In this document: piece by piece, positions 1 to 5,800 of the stretch | How positions within the stretch are numbered: position 1 is the first letter of the stretch | How the letters are laid out: every line of letters starts with the position of its first letter | NCBI GenBank assembly: GCA_018061385.1 | Contig: JAGOUF010000008.1 | Span: 1-17,144, forward strand | DNA from: Chitinophagaceae bacterium | GTDB lineage: Bacteria; Bacteroidota; Bacteroidia; Chitinophagales; Chitinophagaceae | Reading direction: 5' to 3' | Length of the DNA stretch: 17,144 bases | Program-made: the position numbers and the translations under genes | Notes under the pieces: generated by a model | The model's database searches: none | What the model was told of the DNA's origin: nothing | What the model saw: the letters and a program-made list of their open reading frames with translations, nothing else

Positions 1-343
1 CTTGAATGTTATTCTGTAAGTGCAGATATGTATTTTGTGCAAAAGTGTTCAAAGCTTCATTTGTTGGAAATTGGCTTGCGTCAATAGCTAAAAAATGATC
101 GTATACAACATCTACAAATGCACCTGCATATAAACCAACAACAGGTTTAAAAAATTGTTTGGCTTCGTAAGTTGCTGCATGATAATCTGTAAACGTATCA
201 ATAGCTCGATGCAACATAATTCCTTGTTGAATAGCAATTGAATAATTGAACTTTTGTTTGCCCTTTACAAAATCACTAATCATATTACCAACCAATGTAG
301 GCTCATGATTAAACGATAAATATGCATGTGCTAAATAATTCAA
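1..343 (-). CDS. acpH: Acyl carrier protein phosphodiesterase (DUF479 family), N-terminal part
   Basis: The gene runs off the left edge of the window; 114 residues of a family usually near 195 are visible. Members of this family (AcpH/YajB, DUF479) are reported to remove the 4'-phosphopantetheine arm from holo-acyl carrier protein in the cytoplasm. The visible part opens with MNYLAHAYLSF, then VGNMISDFVKG (residues 18-28), LHRAIDTFTD (44-53) and GAFVDVVYDHFLA (74-86). These His/Asp-rich motifs are the hallmark of the family and belong to an HD-like metal site. I chose a TTG start at 341-343 because it places Met exactly at the conserved MN(F/Y)LAH beginning. The same frame is open for about 26 more codons upstream but contains no ATG there. 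No Shine-Dalgarno sequence is visible. The family call is secure; the enzymatic role is by family only. Confidence 0.85.
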   Translation of the reverse strand, partial: MNYLAHAYLSFNHEPTLVGNMISDFVKGKQKFNYSIAIQQGIMLHRAIDTFTDYHAATYEAKQFFKPVVGLYAGAFVDVVYDHFLAIDASQFPTNEALNTFAQNTYLHLQNNIQ

Positions 344-378
344 CGTAGATAATTGATTGTTTGAGAAATACGACTTAC

Positions 379-558
379 TTAACCATTCAAAAGCAAATTT
401 TCTGCCATATAAATATCCCGCTTAGTAACTAATTCAACTTTGTTAATACCATATTTAAAATTTAACACTCTGATTACTTCTTTTAAGATTTTATTGTGAT
501 TTTGTTTAAAAGTATTGTTGGTATTGAGTTGTAGGCTACAAATGCCACTTATTAATTT
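379..558 (-). pseudogene. Possible decayed coding frame upstream of acpH
   Basis: A 59-codon minus-strand frame is open here and has protein-like composition, but no usable ATG until near its end. Around residues 36-47 it reads KVELVTKRDIYM, then it stops at 379-381. A second frame, open from 421 down into acpH, reads KFAFEWLSKSYF. Adding a single A to the AAAA run near 400 would join the two as ...IYMAEKFAFEWLSKSYF. The pattern (basic residues, an aromatic/Ala helix, then a Leu/Ser helix) loosely resembles a DnaA C-terminal-type helical domain, but I do not recognise the protein. It may be a frameshifted relic, or chance openness in intergenic DNA. Confidence 0.25.
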
Positions 559-601
559 TTACAACAACACCGCTCATCAAGCCAATACACCTTTTAGCTT
601 A

Positions 602-619
602 ACCACATCACTATGTGGT
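602..619. repeat. Perfect 7-bp inverted repeat with 4-nt loop
   Basis: ACCACAT at 602-608 and ATGTGGT at 613-619 are exact reverse complements around CACT. No T-run follows on either strand, so it does not look like an intrinsic terminator. It lies 94 bases upstream of the start at 713. A regulator-binding site or an mRNA leader hairpin are both possible. The match is seen directly; the function is unknown. Confidence 0.45.
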
Positions 620-712
620 AGAATGCCATGTAACAAAAAATACTTTTACATCGTCAAACAACACGAATGACATTCAATAAAACAAACTCACTTAACCTTA
701 AAATTTAAAAAA

Positions 713-1165
713 ATGAAAAAAATGATTGTAGCAGCTCTATTCGCTGTAACCTTAACCACCAGCTCTTTTGCAGCAAATGTAAATGAAGTTAGCACCGTTG
801 TAATGAACAGTTTTATTAGAACCTATGGCGATTTGAACGATGTAAAATGGACAATTGGAAGCACATTTATTAAAGCATCCTTCGTTTCAGAAAATCAAAA
901 AAATGAAGCTTTTTTTGATTTTGATGGAAAAGAAATTGCAACCAGTAAACCATTTTCTTTTGATAAGTTACCAGCAAATGCTTTGAGAAAAATTACAGCA
1001 AAATATCCTTTCCCTCCATACAAATTAAAAGAGTGTATTGAATTTATTGATGCGGACAATGACAAGAATTATTTTATTTCTTTAGTGTTAGAAACAGCTG
1101 AAAAAGTAATTTTAAAAGTTTCGCCAATGGGCAGTGTAAATGTTTTTAAAGTAGAGAAATTATAA
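713..1165 (+). CDS. Secreted PepSY-like (DUF2874-type) small protein
   Basis: This is a 150-residue exported protein. Residues 1-20 form a signal peptide (MKKMIVAALFAVTLTTSSFA) with cleavage expected before ANVNE. The mature part follows the layout of PepSY-like, BLIP-like periplasmic proteins common in Bacteroidota: an amphipathic helix (residues 24-37), a V-K-W strand (43-46), a strand ending in AFFDFDGKEIAT (66-77), the turn LPANALRKI (86-94), then a second half-repeat with FIDADNDKNYFISL (111-124). Such proteins are thought to be periplasmic binding or inhibitor-like modules; no catalytic residues are evident. The ATG follows an A-rich leader without a Shine-Dalgarno sequence. It stands alone, convergent with the operon at 1222. 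The family assignment is by pattern and moderately sure; the partner or substrate is unknown. Confidence 0.65.
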   Translation: MKKMIVAALFAVTLTTSSFAANVNEVSTVVMNSFIRTYGDLNDVKWTIGSTFIKASFVSENQKNEAFFDFDGKEIATSKPFSFDKLPANALRKITAKYPFPPYKLKECIEFIDADNDKNYFISLVLETAEKVILKVSPMGSVNVFKVEKL

Positions 1166-1207
1166 TATTTTAATCTTTATTTTTTGCTTTAAATACAATC
1201 CAATTAA

Positions 1208-1243
1208 CCAAAAAGATCTTACTAATTCGTGGGATTTTTTTGG
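1208..1243. terminator. Weak hairpin between convergent genes
   Basis: CCAAAAA at 1208-1214 can pair with TTTTTGG at 1237-1243, and ATC at 1216-1218 with GAT at 1233-1235, leaving one mismatch. It sits at the end of the minus-strand deacetylase gene, overlapping its stop, and 43 bases past the plus-strand PepSY-like gene. No strong T-run follows outside the stem, so termination is a guess from position. Confidence 0.25.
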
Positions 1244-2001
1244 TGTATATATTCCTGTATATTTATACAATCGCCATGTTGCAGTAAATCTTTAATTAAT
1301 TGATGCAATCTATTTTGTAAGGATTCCCCACAATGTTTTTTTACATAGCCGGGCAACTTGTAATCATGTATATTGGTAAATTCCCAAGGGTGAAAATACA
1401 AACACACGTATCCATCTTTTTTTAAAGTTTGTAACACCAACTTTTTAAATAACCAATATGGATAATTTTTAAATGCCAACCAAAAAAGGGGCAACCTTAA
1501 ATTGGGTGTAACACTTGCTGGCAAACGCAACACACCCTCTTGTTTATACCAGTTTCTTGGCAAGTGTAAATTGTTGTACCGACCAGGCAACCAAGTTGGA
1601 TGTATGGAAGAGTCGTACAAATAGCCAGCTTTCTTTACTTCATTCATTTCAACATTACGCATTCGTGGCATACGTAAACCAACAACAGGTTTTTCAATAA
1701 TTTTTTCAAGAGCAAGTTTAGAATTTACTAAATCTTTGTTTTCGAAAGTTGTATGAAAATAAGTATGAGAAGCAATTTCATGTTTTGCAGACATTGCCTT
1801 TACGTCATCTGGAAAGTGAACAGCGAAGTTGGCTGTTGTAAACATCGTTGTTGATATATTGAAACTATCAACCACTGGCAACATTTCATTTAATCCTTGT
1901 TTGCCAATTTTCATTTGCTCATCAGCACTAATATTACATTGATACTCTAAAGGAATATCAAACTCTTCAACATCAAAACTTAATAAAATAAATTTGTTCA
2001 T
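1222..2001 (-). CDS. NodB-family polysaccharide deacetylase
   Basis: The 259-residue protein has no signal peptide and should be cytoplasmic or membrane-associated. It carries the NodB-fold motifs in order: FDVEEFD (residues 9-15, catalytic Asp and metal Asp region), HEIASHTYFH (74-83, with the metal-binding His79 and His83 spacing), GLRMPRM (108-114, the RxP motif), DSSIHP (130-135) and YFHPWEF (202-208, the C-terminal catalytic His). All key residues are present, so it should be an active metal-dependent N- or O-deacetylase. The FDVEE start and the HPWEF end resemble the XrtA-locus and DUF3473-type branch. Its ATG overlaps the stop of the upstream glycosyltransferase by 4 bases (ATGA), which indicates translational coupling. 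In that context an ArnD- or NaxD-like role on a lipid-linked sugar is plausible; capsule or exopolysaccharide deacetylation is the alternative. Confidence 0.85.
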   Translation of the reverse strand: MNKFILLSFDVEEFDIPLEYQCNISADEQMKIGKQGLNEMLPVVDSFNISTTMFTTANFAVHFPDDVKAMSAKHEIASHTYFHTTFENKDLVNSKLALEKIIEKPVVGLRMPRMRNVEMNEVKKAGYLYDSSIHPTWLPGRYNNLHLPRNWYKQEGVLRLPASVTPNLRLPLFWLAFKNYPYWLFKKLVLQTLKKDGYVCLYFHPWEFTNIHDYKLPGYVKKHCGESLQNRLHQLIKDLLQHGDCINIQEYIHQKNPTN

Positions 2002-2924
2002 TGAACATTGCTTTCTTTTATAATGTAGTGGGGGCGTTCTTTACTTTGAAGAAATAATTTACCCAAATACATCCCTATAATCCCTAAAATCATTAATTGC
2101 AATCCGCCAAAAAATGCAATAGTAACAATCATAGAAGCCCAACCAGAAATAACATGTCCAAATAAAAGTGCATACAACACATAAGGAATATACAGTAGCG
2201 ATAATATTGAAAAAGTAAACCCTAAATAAATTGCAATTGTAAGCGGTTTTATACTAAAAGATGTAATGCCACGTAAAGCAAATTGCATCATTTTTTTATA
2301 CGTGTATTTGCTTTTGCCAAATTTTCGTTCTGCAGGTTCGTACTCAATACCAACTTGTTTAAACCCAATCCATTTAATTAATCCACGCCAAAACAAATCC
2401 ATTTCAGAAAAATTTCTACAAATATCTACAACCCGTTTATCCATTAATCTAAAATCGGCTGTTCCAGCTTCTATTTCAATATCAGAAAGTTTATTCATTA
2501 GCTGATAAAATAAATTACTGGTTTTGCGTTTCATCATGGGCATTTCTTGATGATCTTGTCTAATGGTATAAACAATATCATTCCCTTCTTCCCACAGCTC
2601 TATTAATGTTGGAATTAATGTTGGAGGATGTTGCAAATCTCCATCTAAACTAATTACTGCATCGCCATCACTTAAATCCAATCCTGCTTTTAGTGCATTT
2701 TGATGACCAAAATTTCTTGACAATGCAATATAAAAAACAGAACTATTTTGTTGAGCCAACGCTTTAACTTCTTCAGTTGTACCATCATTGCTTCCATCAT
2801 CTACAAAAGTTATAGAGTATGTATATGGCAAGGTTTCCATTACAGTACACAGAGCATTGACCAGTAATGGTACATTGCTTTTTTCGTTACAAACTGGTAC
2901 TATAATAGAAATTTTTTTAGGCAT
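1998..2924 (-). CDS. Polyprenyl-phosphate glycosyltransferase, GT2 (DPM1/ArnC/GtrB type)
   Basis: This is a 308-residue GT-A family 2 enzyme with a two-helix membrane anchor. The N-terminal domain shows ISIIVPVCNE (5-14), FVDDGSNDGT (40-49), the nucleotide and metal motif SLDGDLQHPP (92-101, DxD at 94-96), GTADFRLMDKRV (154-165) and ERKFGKSKYTYKKM (199-212). These are characteristic of dolichyl- or undecaprenyl-phosphate sugar synthases such as ArnC, GtrB and DPM1. Two hydrophobic segments at about 228-256 and 263-292 anchor it. Such enzymes move one sugar from a nucleotide sugar to polyprenyl phosphate on the cytoplasmic face. The gene overlaps the upstream membrane transferase by 8 bases and the downstream deacetylase by 4, so the three are almost certainly one operon. 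Which sugar it uses cannot be read from the sequence. Confidence 0.9.
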   Translation of the reverse strand: MPKKISIIVPVCNEKSNVPLLVNALCTVMETLPYTYSITFVDDGSNDGTTEEVKALAQQNSSVFYIALSRNFGHQNALKAGLDLSDGDAVISLDGDLQHPPTLIPTLIELWEEGNDIVYTIRQDHQEMPMMKRKTSNLFYQLMNKLSDIEIEAGTADFRLMDKRVVDICRNFSEMDLFWRGLIKWIGFKQVGIEYEPAERKFGKSKYTYKKMMQFALRGITSFSIKPLTIAIYLGFTFSILSLLYIPYVLYALLFGHVISGWASMIVTIAFFGGLQLMILGIIGMYLGKLFLQSKERPHYIIKESNVQ

Positions 2925-4110
2925 GTTGTGTATCCGCTAAACTAAAATTTTTTTTTAACAATTGATATCCCAAAATTAACCACACTAAAAAGCAAGGTAA
3001 AGCTTTAAGAGAATATGGGCGAACAAAATTCATACGAATATATTCAGGAAATAAATCTGTAGCCGATAAACTAGTGAGCAATAAAACAAAGCCTAAAACA
3101 ATATTAATCCATACCGTTTTTTGTTGTTGTATAACATACCAAATACCCACACCCATTACAGCAATTACAAAAGTTGCACTCTCGGCAGAAGTGCTAAAAA
3201 TAACTACACCTATTAATGCAAATGCCAAATAACTTAACTGAAACGTAGTAAACTTAAATTGTTTCCATCTTAAAAAAGGCAGCACATATAACAATGCAGC
3301 GGGTATAAGTATATATAAGTTTTTTAAATTTTGAATATTGCCAATACGTCTAATCATACCTAAAACAGAAATATCTTGCATGTAATTATTGGCTGTTGCA
3401 AGTGCATTTTTATTGTTTTTAACTGTAAGAATATTGAACCAATCTTTATACGATTGTACAATGAAACTGGGTGTTGCATATATCATAGGCAATGCAAACA
3501 ATACCAATATCCAAAATATAAAAGACAATGCAAATTTTATTTTATGATTCGAAAAAAAGAAAAAAGCTAGCCCAACTATACCATATAATTTTACTAAAAA
3601 ACCTGCTGCAATAAAAAGTGTTGCCCAAAAATCTTTTTCTTTTTGCACCAACACGTACGACATCATTATCCATGCAGTAAGCATAGGATTAAATTGAACA
3701 TTTTGAATTGAAGTCATCATTTCAATTGCTCCAATTAATAAAATAACATGCTTTTTTTGAATTGAAATTGGCAACTGCTTTACTGCATACAACAAGATTA
3801 ATGCATTGGCTACACACCATAAAAAGCAACCAATAAAAACGTTCAACCAGGCAAATGGTGCAATTAAAATACTAAACGATGGGCCATAATGATTGTTATC
3901 AAAATACTCAGTAGGATATTGTGCATACAAATTTATTTGTTGTACACTATGCCAAAAAACGCCTCTAAAAATGAGGAAATTATTGATAGAAGCTGTGCCA
4001 CGTAAAATTTCAACCAATGCTCCTGCAATTGCCAATATCATCCACAGAAAAACAGGGAATGGAATTTTCCATTTATAGATTGACAAAGAATTGAATAAAA
4101 ATTTTCTCAT
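2917..4110 (-). CDS. Multi-pass membrane glycosyltransferase, GT87 (DUF2029) type
   Basis: The 397-residue protein has roughly ten hydrophobic helices. After TM1 (about 18-36) comes a periplasmic loop with the family pattern: FLIFRGVFW (45-53), INLYAQYP (59-66), YFDNNHYGPSF (69-79), then APFAWLN (84-90). GT87/DUF2029 proteins such as PimE are GT-C-fold transferases that use a polyprenyl-phosphate sugar on the outer face of the inner membrane. An acidic residue in the first loop is usually catalytic; Glu34 or Asp71 could serve. It is the first gene of the operon with the GT2 and the deacetylase, and its end overlaps the GT2 start by 8 bases. The partner GT2 would supply its lipid-linked donor. 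The acceptor (lipid A, O-antigen, protein or another glycan) is unknown. Confidence 0.75.
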   Translation of the reverse strand: MRKFLFNSLSIYKWKIPFPVFLWMILAIAGALVEILRGTASINNFLIFRGVFWHSVQQINLYAQYPTEYFDNNHYGPSFSILIAPFAWLNVFIGCFLWCVANALILLYAVKQLPISIQKKHVILLIGAIEMMTSIQNVQFNPMLTAWIMMSYVLVQKEKDFWATLFIAAGFLVKLYGIVGLAFFFFSNHKIKFALSFIFWILVLFALPMIYATPSFIVQSYKDWFNILTVKNNKNALATANNYMQDISVLGMIRRIGNIQNLKNLYILIPAALLYVLPFLRWKQFKFTTFQLSYLAFALIGVVIFSTSAESATFVIAVMGVGIWYVIQQQKTVWINIVLGFVLLLTSLSATDLFPEYIRMNFVRPYSLKALPCFLVWLILGYQLLKKNFSLADTQHA

Positions 4111-4135
4111 GCAGCAACAAACATAGTTTCTGTTG

Positions 4136-4143
4136 CAAAATAA
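4136..4143 (-). promoter_or_regulatory. Possible -7 box of the glycosyltransferase operon
   Basis: Read on the minus strand this is TTATTTTG, one mismatch from the Bacteroidota TAnnTTTG box, 25 bases before the ATG at 4110. A TTG lies 21 bases upstream of it, about where a -33 element is expected. The call is weak because of the mismatch. Confidence 0.3.
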
Positions 4144-4196
4144 GTATTAATGTATAAGATAAAACAACTAAAACAATTTTGAACGGTTAAAAAAAT

Positions 4197-4204
4197 TACT
4201 TTTG
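4197..4204 (+). promoter_or_regulatory. -7 box of the deoxyhypusine-synthase-like gene
   Basis: TACTTTTG is an exact TAnnTTTG match, 31 bases before the ATG at 4236. A TTTTG at 4177-4181 lies 15 bases upstream and could be the -33 element, although that spacing is shorter than usual. The promoter would serve 4236-5719 and lies back to back with the minus-strand operon promoter. Confidence 0.5.
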
Positions 4205-4235
4205 CCATCTTTATAAAACATAAAAAATAAATTGT

Positions 4236-5210
4236 ATGAATAAAGGTCCAGTTTCAAATTTTATTGAACATCATTATCGTCACTTTAATGCTGCTGCATT
4301 AATGGATGCTGCTAAAGGTTATGAAACGCATTTATTAGAAGGTGGAAAAATGATGGTTACACTTGCTGGTGCTATGAGCACAGCAGAATTAGGCATTTCT
4401 TTTGCCGAAATGATTAGACAAGGAAAAGTAGATATTATTTCTTGCACAGGTGCCAACTTAGAAGAAGATGTAATGAACCTTGTTGCACATAGCCACTACA
4501 AACGTGTACCCAATTATAGAGACTTAACACCACAGGATGAGTGGGATTTATTAGAAAATCATTACAATCGTGTTACCGATACTTGCATTCCTGAAGAAGA
4601 AGCTTTTCGTCGTTTACAAAAGCATTTGGTAAAACAATGGAAAGATGCTGCTGCTGCTGGCGAAAGATATTTTCCTCATGAATTTTTATACAAAACTGTT
4701 TTAAGTGGAGAGCTTGAACAATATTATGAAATAGATAAAAAAGATAGTTGGATAGTTGCCGCTGCTGAAAGAAATATTCCTATTGTTTGCCCAGGATGGG
4801 AAGACAGTACAACAGGAAATATTTTTGCTAGCTATGTTATTAAAGGAGAATTGAAAGCAGACTTAGTTAAAAGTGGAATTGAATACATGGTTTGGTTAAC
4901 TGAATGGTACAGAGCCAATAGTGCTGGCAAAGGTGTTGGATTTTTTCAAATTGGTGGCGGAATTGCTGGCGATTTTCCAATTTGCGTTGTGCCAATGATG
5001 TATCAAGATTTAGAGTGGCACGATGTTCCATTTTGGAGTTATTTCTGCCAAATTAGCGATAGCACTACATCTTATGGATCATACAGTGGTGCTGTACCCA
5101 ATGAAAAAATTACTTGGGGCAAATTAGATATTAATACACCTAAGTTTATTGTTGAAAGTGATGCTACAATTGTTGCCCCACTTATTTTTGCTTGGATATT
5201 GGGTTGGTAA
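4236..5210 (+). CDS. Deoxyhypusine synthase-like enzyme (probable polyamine enzyme)
   Basis: The 324-residue protein spans the full deoxyhypusine synthase (DS) fold. Recognisable blocks are VTLAGAMSTAELG (41-53), CTGANLEED (70-78, NAD-site region), VCPGWEDSTTGN (184-195), the loop QIGGGIAGDFPI (238-249) and ITWGKLDI (292-299). Lys296 in WGK matches the nucleophilic lysine of eukaryotic DHS (human Lys329). The family reaction uses NAD+ and spermidine to pass an aminobutyl group to an acceptor amine. Bacteria lack eIF5A, and the His-His that follows GGG in true DHS is replaced here by Ala-Gly-Asp-Phe. A small-molecule acceptor such as putrescine, giving homospermidine, is therefore more likely than a protein; plant homospermidine synthase arose from DHS in the same way. 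It is followed after 23 bases by a secreted lipocalin-like gene. Family membership is firm; the product is inference. Confidence 0.85.
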   Translation: MNKGPVSNFIEHHYRHFNAAALMDAAKGYETHLLEGGKMMVTLAGAMSTAELGISFAEMIRQGKVDIISCTGANLEEDVMNLVAHSHYKRVPNYRDLTPQDEWDLLENHYNRVTDTCIPEEEAFRRLQKHLVKQWKDAAAAGERYFPHEFLYKTVLSGELEQYYEIDKKDSWIVAAAERNIPIVCPGWEDSTTGNIFASYVIKGELKADLVKSGIEYMVWLTEWYRANSAGKGVGFFQIGGGIAGDFPICVVPMMYQDLEWHDVPFWSYFCQISDSTTSYGSYSGAVPNEKITWGKLDINTPKFIVESDATIVAPLIFAWILGW

Positions 5211-5233
5211 ACTAATAAATTAAAAAACTAATA

Positions 5234-5719
5234 ATGAAGAAATTTTTTTTGCCGTTGTTATTTAGCATTGTTGTAATTGCAGTACAGGCACAAACAAAAG
5301 TTACAAAAGAAAATATTGTAGGCAAATGGAATGCTGCAAAAATGAAAGTTGAAGGTATGTTGCATTATGATATTGAGAATGACTCCTTGGTTTTAAGTCC
5401 TACCATTTTAGCTCAATTAGGAGCAGCTGGTGCAGATAGTGCAAGTGCTGTAGAAATGATGAAAGGCCAATTTGCAAGCTTCAAAGAATTGATGTTTGAA
5501 TTTAAATCCGATGGTACATACAGCATTGGTACTGCATCATCTAACCAGAGTGTAGAAATGGGAAGTTATTCAATTGATGAAGCAAAAGAAACCATTACAT
5601 TAACCAATAAAGAAAAAGGTGAAACGCAAACATCACCAGTTTCATTTAAAAACAATCGTCTTATTTTAAACATGGGCGAAGGTGAACAAAAAGCAATTCT
5701 AGAATTTAAAAAAGGATAA
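5234..5719 (+). CDS. Secreted lipocalin-like protein
   Basis: The 161-residue protein opens with a signal peptide (residues 1-20, ending VIAVQAQ). The mature part begins TKENIVGKWNAAKM (24-37). That IVGKW-type start followed by an all-beta chain is typical of small lipocalin-like proteins of Bacteroidota. Strand-like blocks include LMFEFKSDGTYSIG (86-99), VEMGSYSIDEAKETITL (106-122) and NNRLILNMG (144-152). A helical insert (about 59-81) separates the first strand from the rest. No lipobox is present, so it is probably periplasmic. It lies 23 bases after the deoxyhypusine-synthase-like gene, very likely on the same transcript, and is closed by a strong terminator. The ligand is unknown. Confidence 0.55.
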   Translation: MKKFFLPLLFSIVVIAVQAQTKVTKENIVGKWNAAKMKVEGMLHYDIENDSLVLSPTILAQLGAAGADSASAVEMMKGQFASFKELMFEFKSDGTYSIGTASSNQSVEMGSYSIDEAKETITLTNKEKGETQTSPVSFKNNRLILNMGEGEQKAILEFKKG

Positions 5720-5738
5720 TATTTTGTATTCAAATGCA

Positions 5739-5780
5739 TTAATAAAAAAGTTCTACAGTAATGTAGAACTTTTTTATTAA
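5739..5780. terminator. Strong bidirectional intrinsic terminator
   Basis: A perfect 19-bp stem (5739-5757 with 5762-5780) encloses the loop GTAA. The core GTTCTACA/TGTAGAAC is flanked by A6 on the left and T6 on the right, so a U-tract follows the stem on both strands. It separates the convergent genes ending at 5719 (+) and 5801 (-). Confidence 0.9.
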
Positions 5781-5800
5781 GGTTAACGCTTCACAATAAG

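Larger units (their letters stand above)
344..712. other. Intergenic region between acpH and the PepSY-like gene
   Basis: This 369-base stretch separates two divergent genes. Apart from the weak decayed frame at 379-558 and the hairpin at 602-619, I see no confident gene. No exact TAnnTTTG box was found for either flanking gene. A near match, TACTTTTA, lies about 70 bases before the plus-strand start, in the segment after 640. Confidence 0.5.

Noticed and set aside
1515..1700. Plus-strand frame of 61 codons inside the deacetylase gene
   Set aside because: It lies opposite a gene with complete NodB motifs and has no recognisable domain; treated as a shadow, like the other antisense frames within the SusC, YifB and GT genes.
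4236..5210. Reading the gene as a genuine protein-modifying deoxyhypusine synthase
   Set aside because: Bacteria lack eIF5A and the His-His motif after GGG is missing, so hypusine formation is unlikely.
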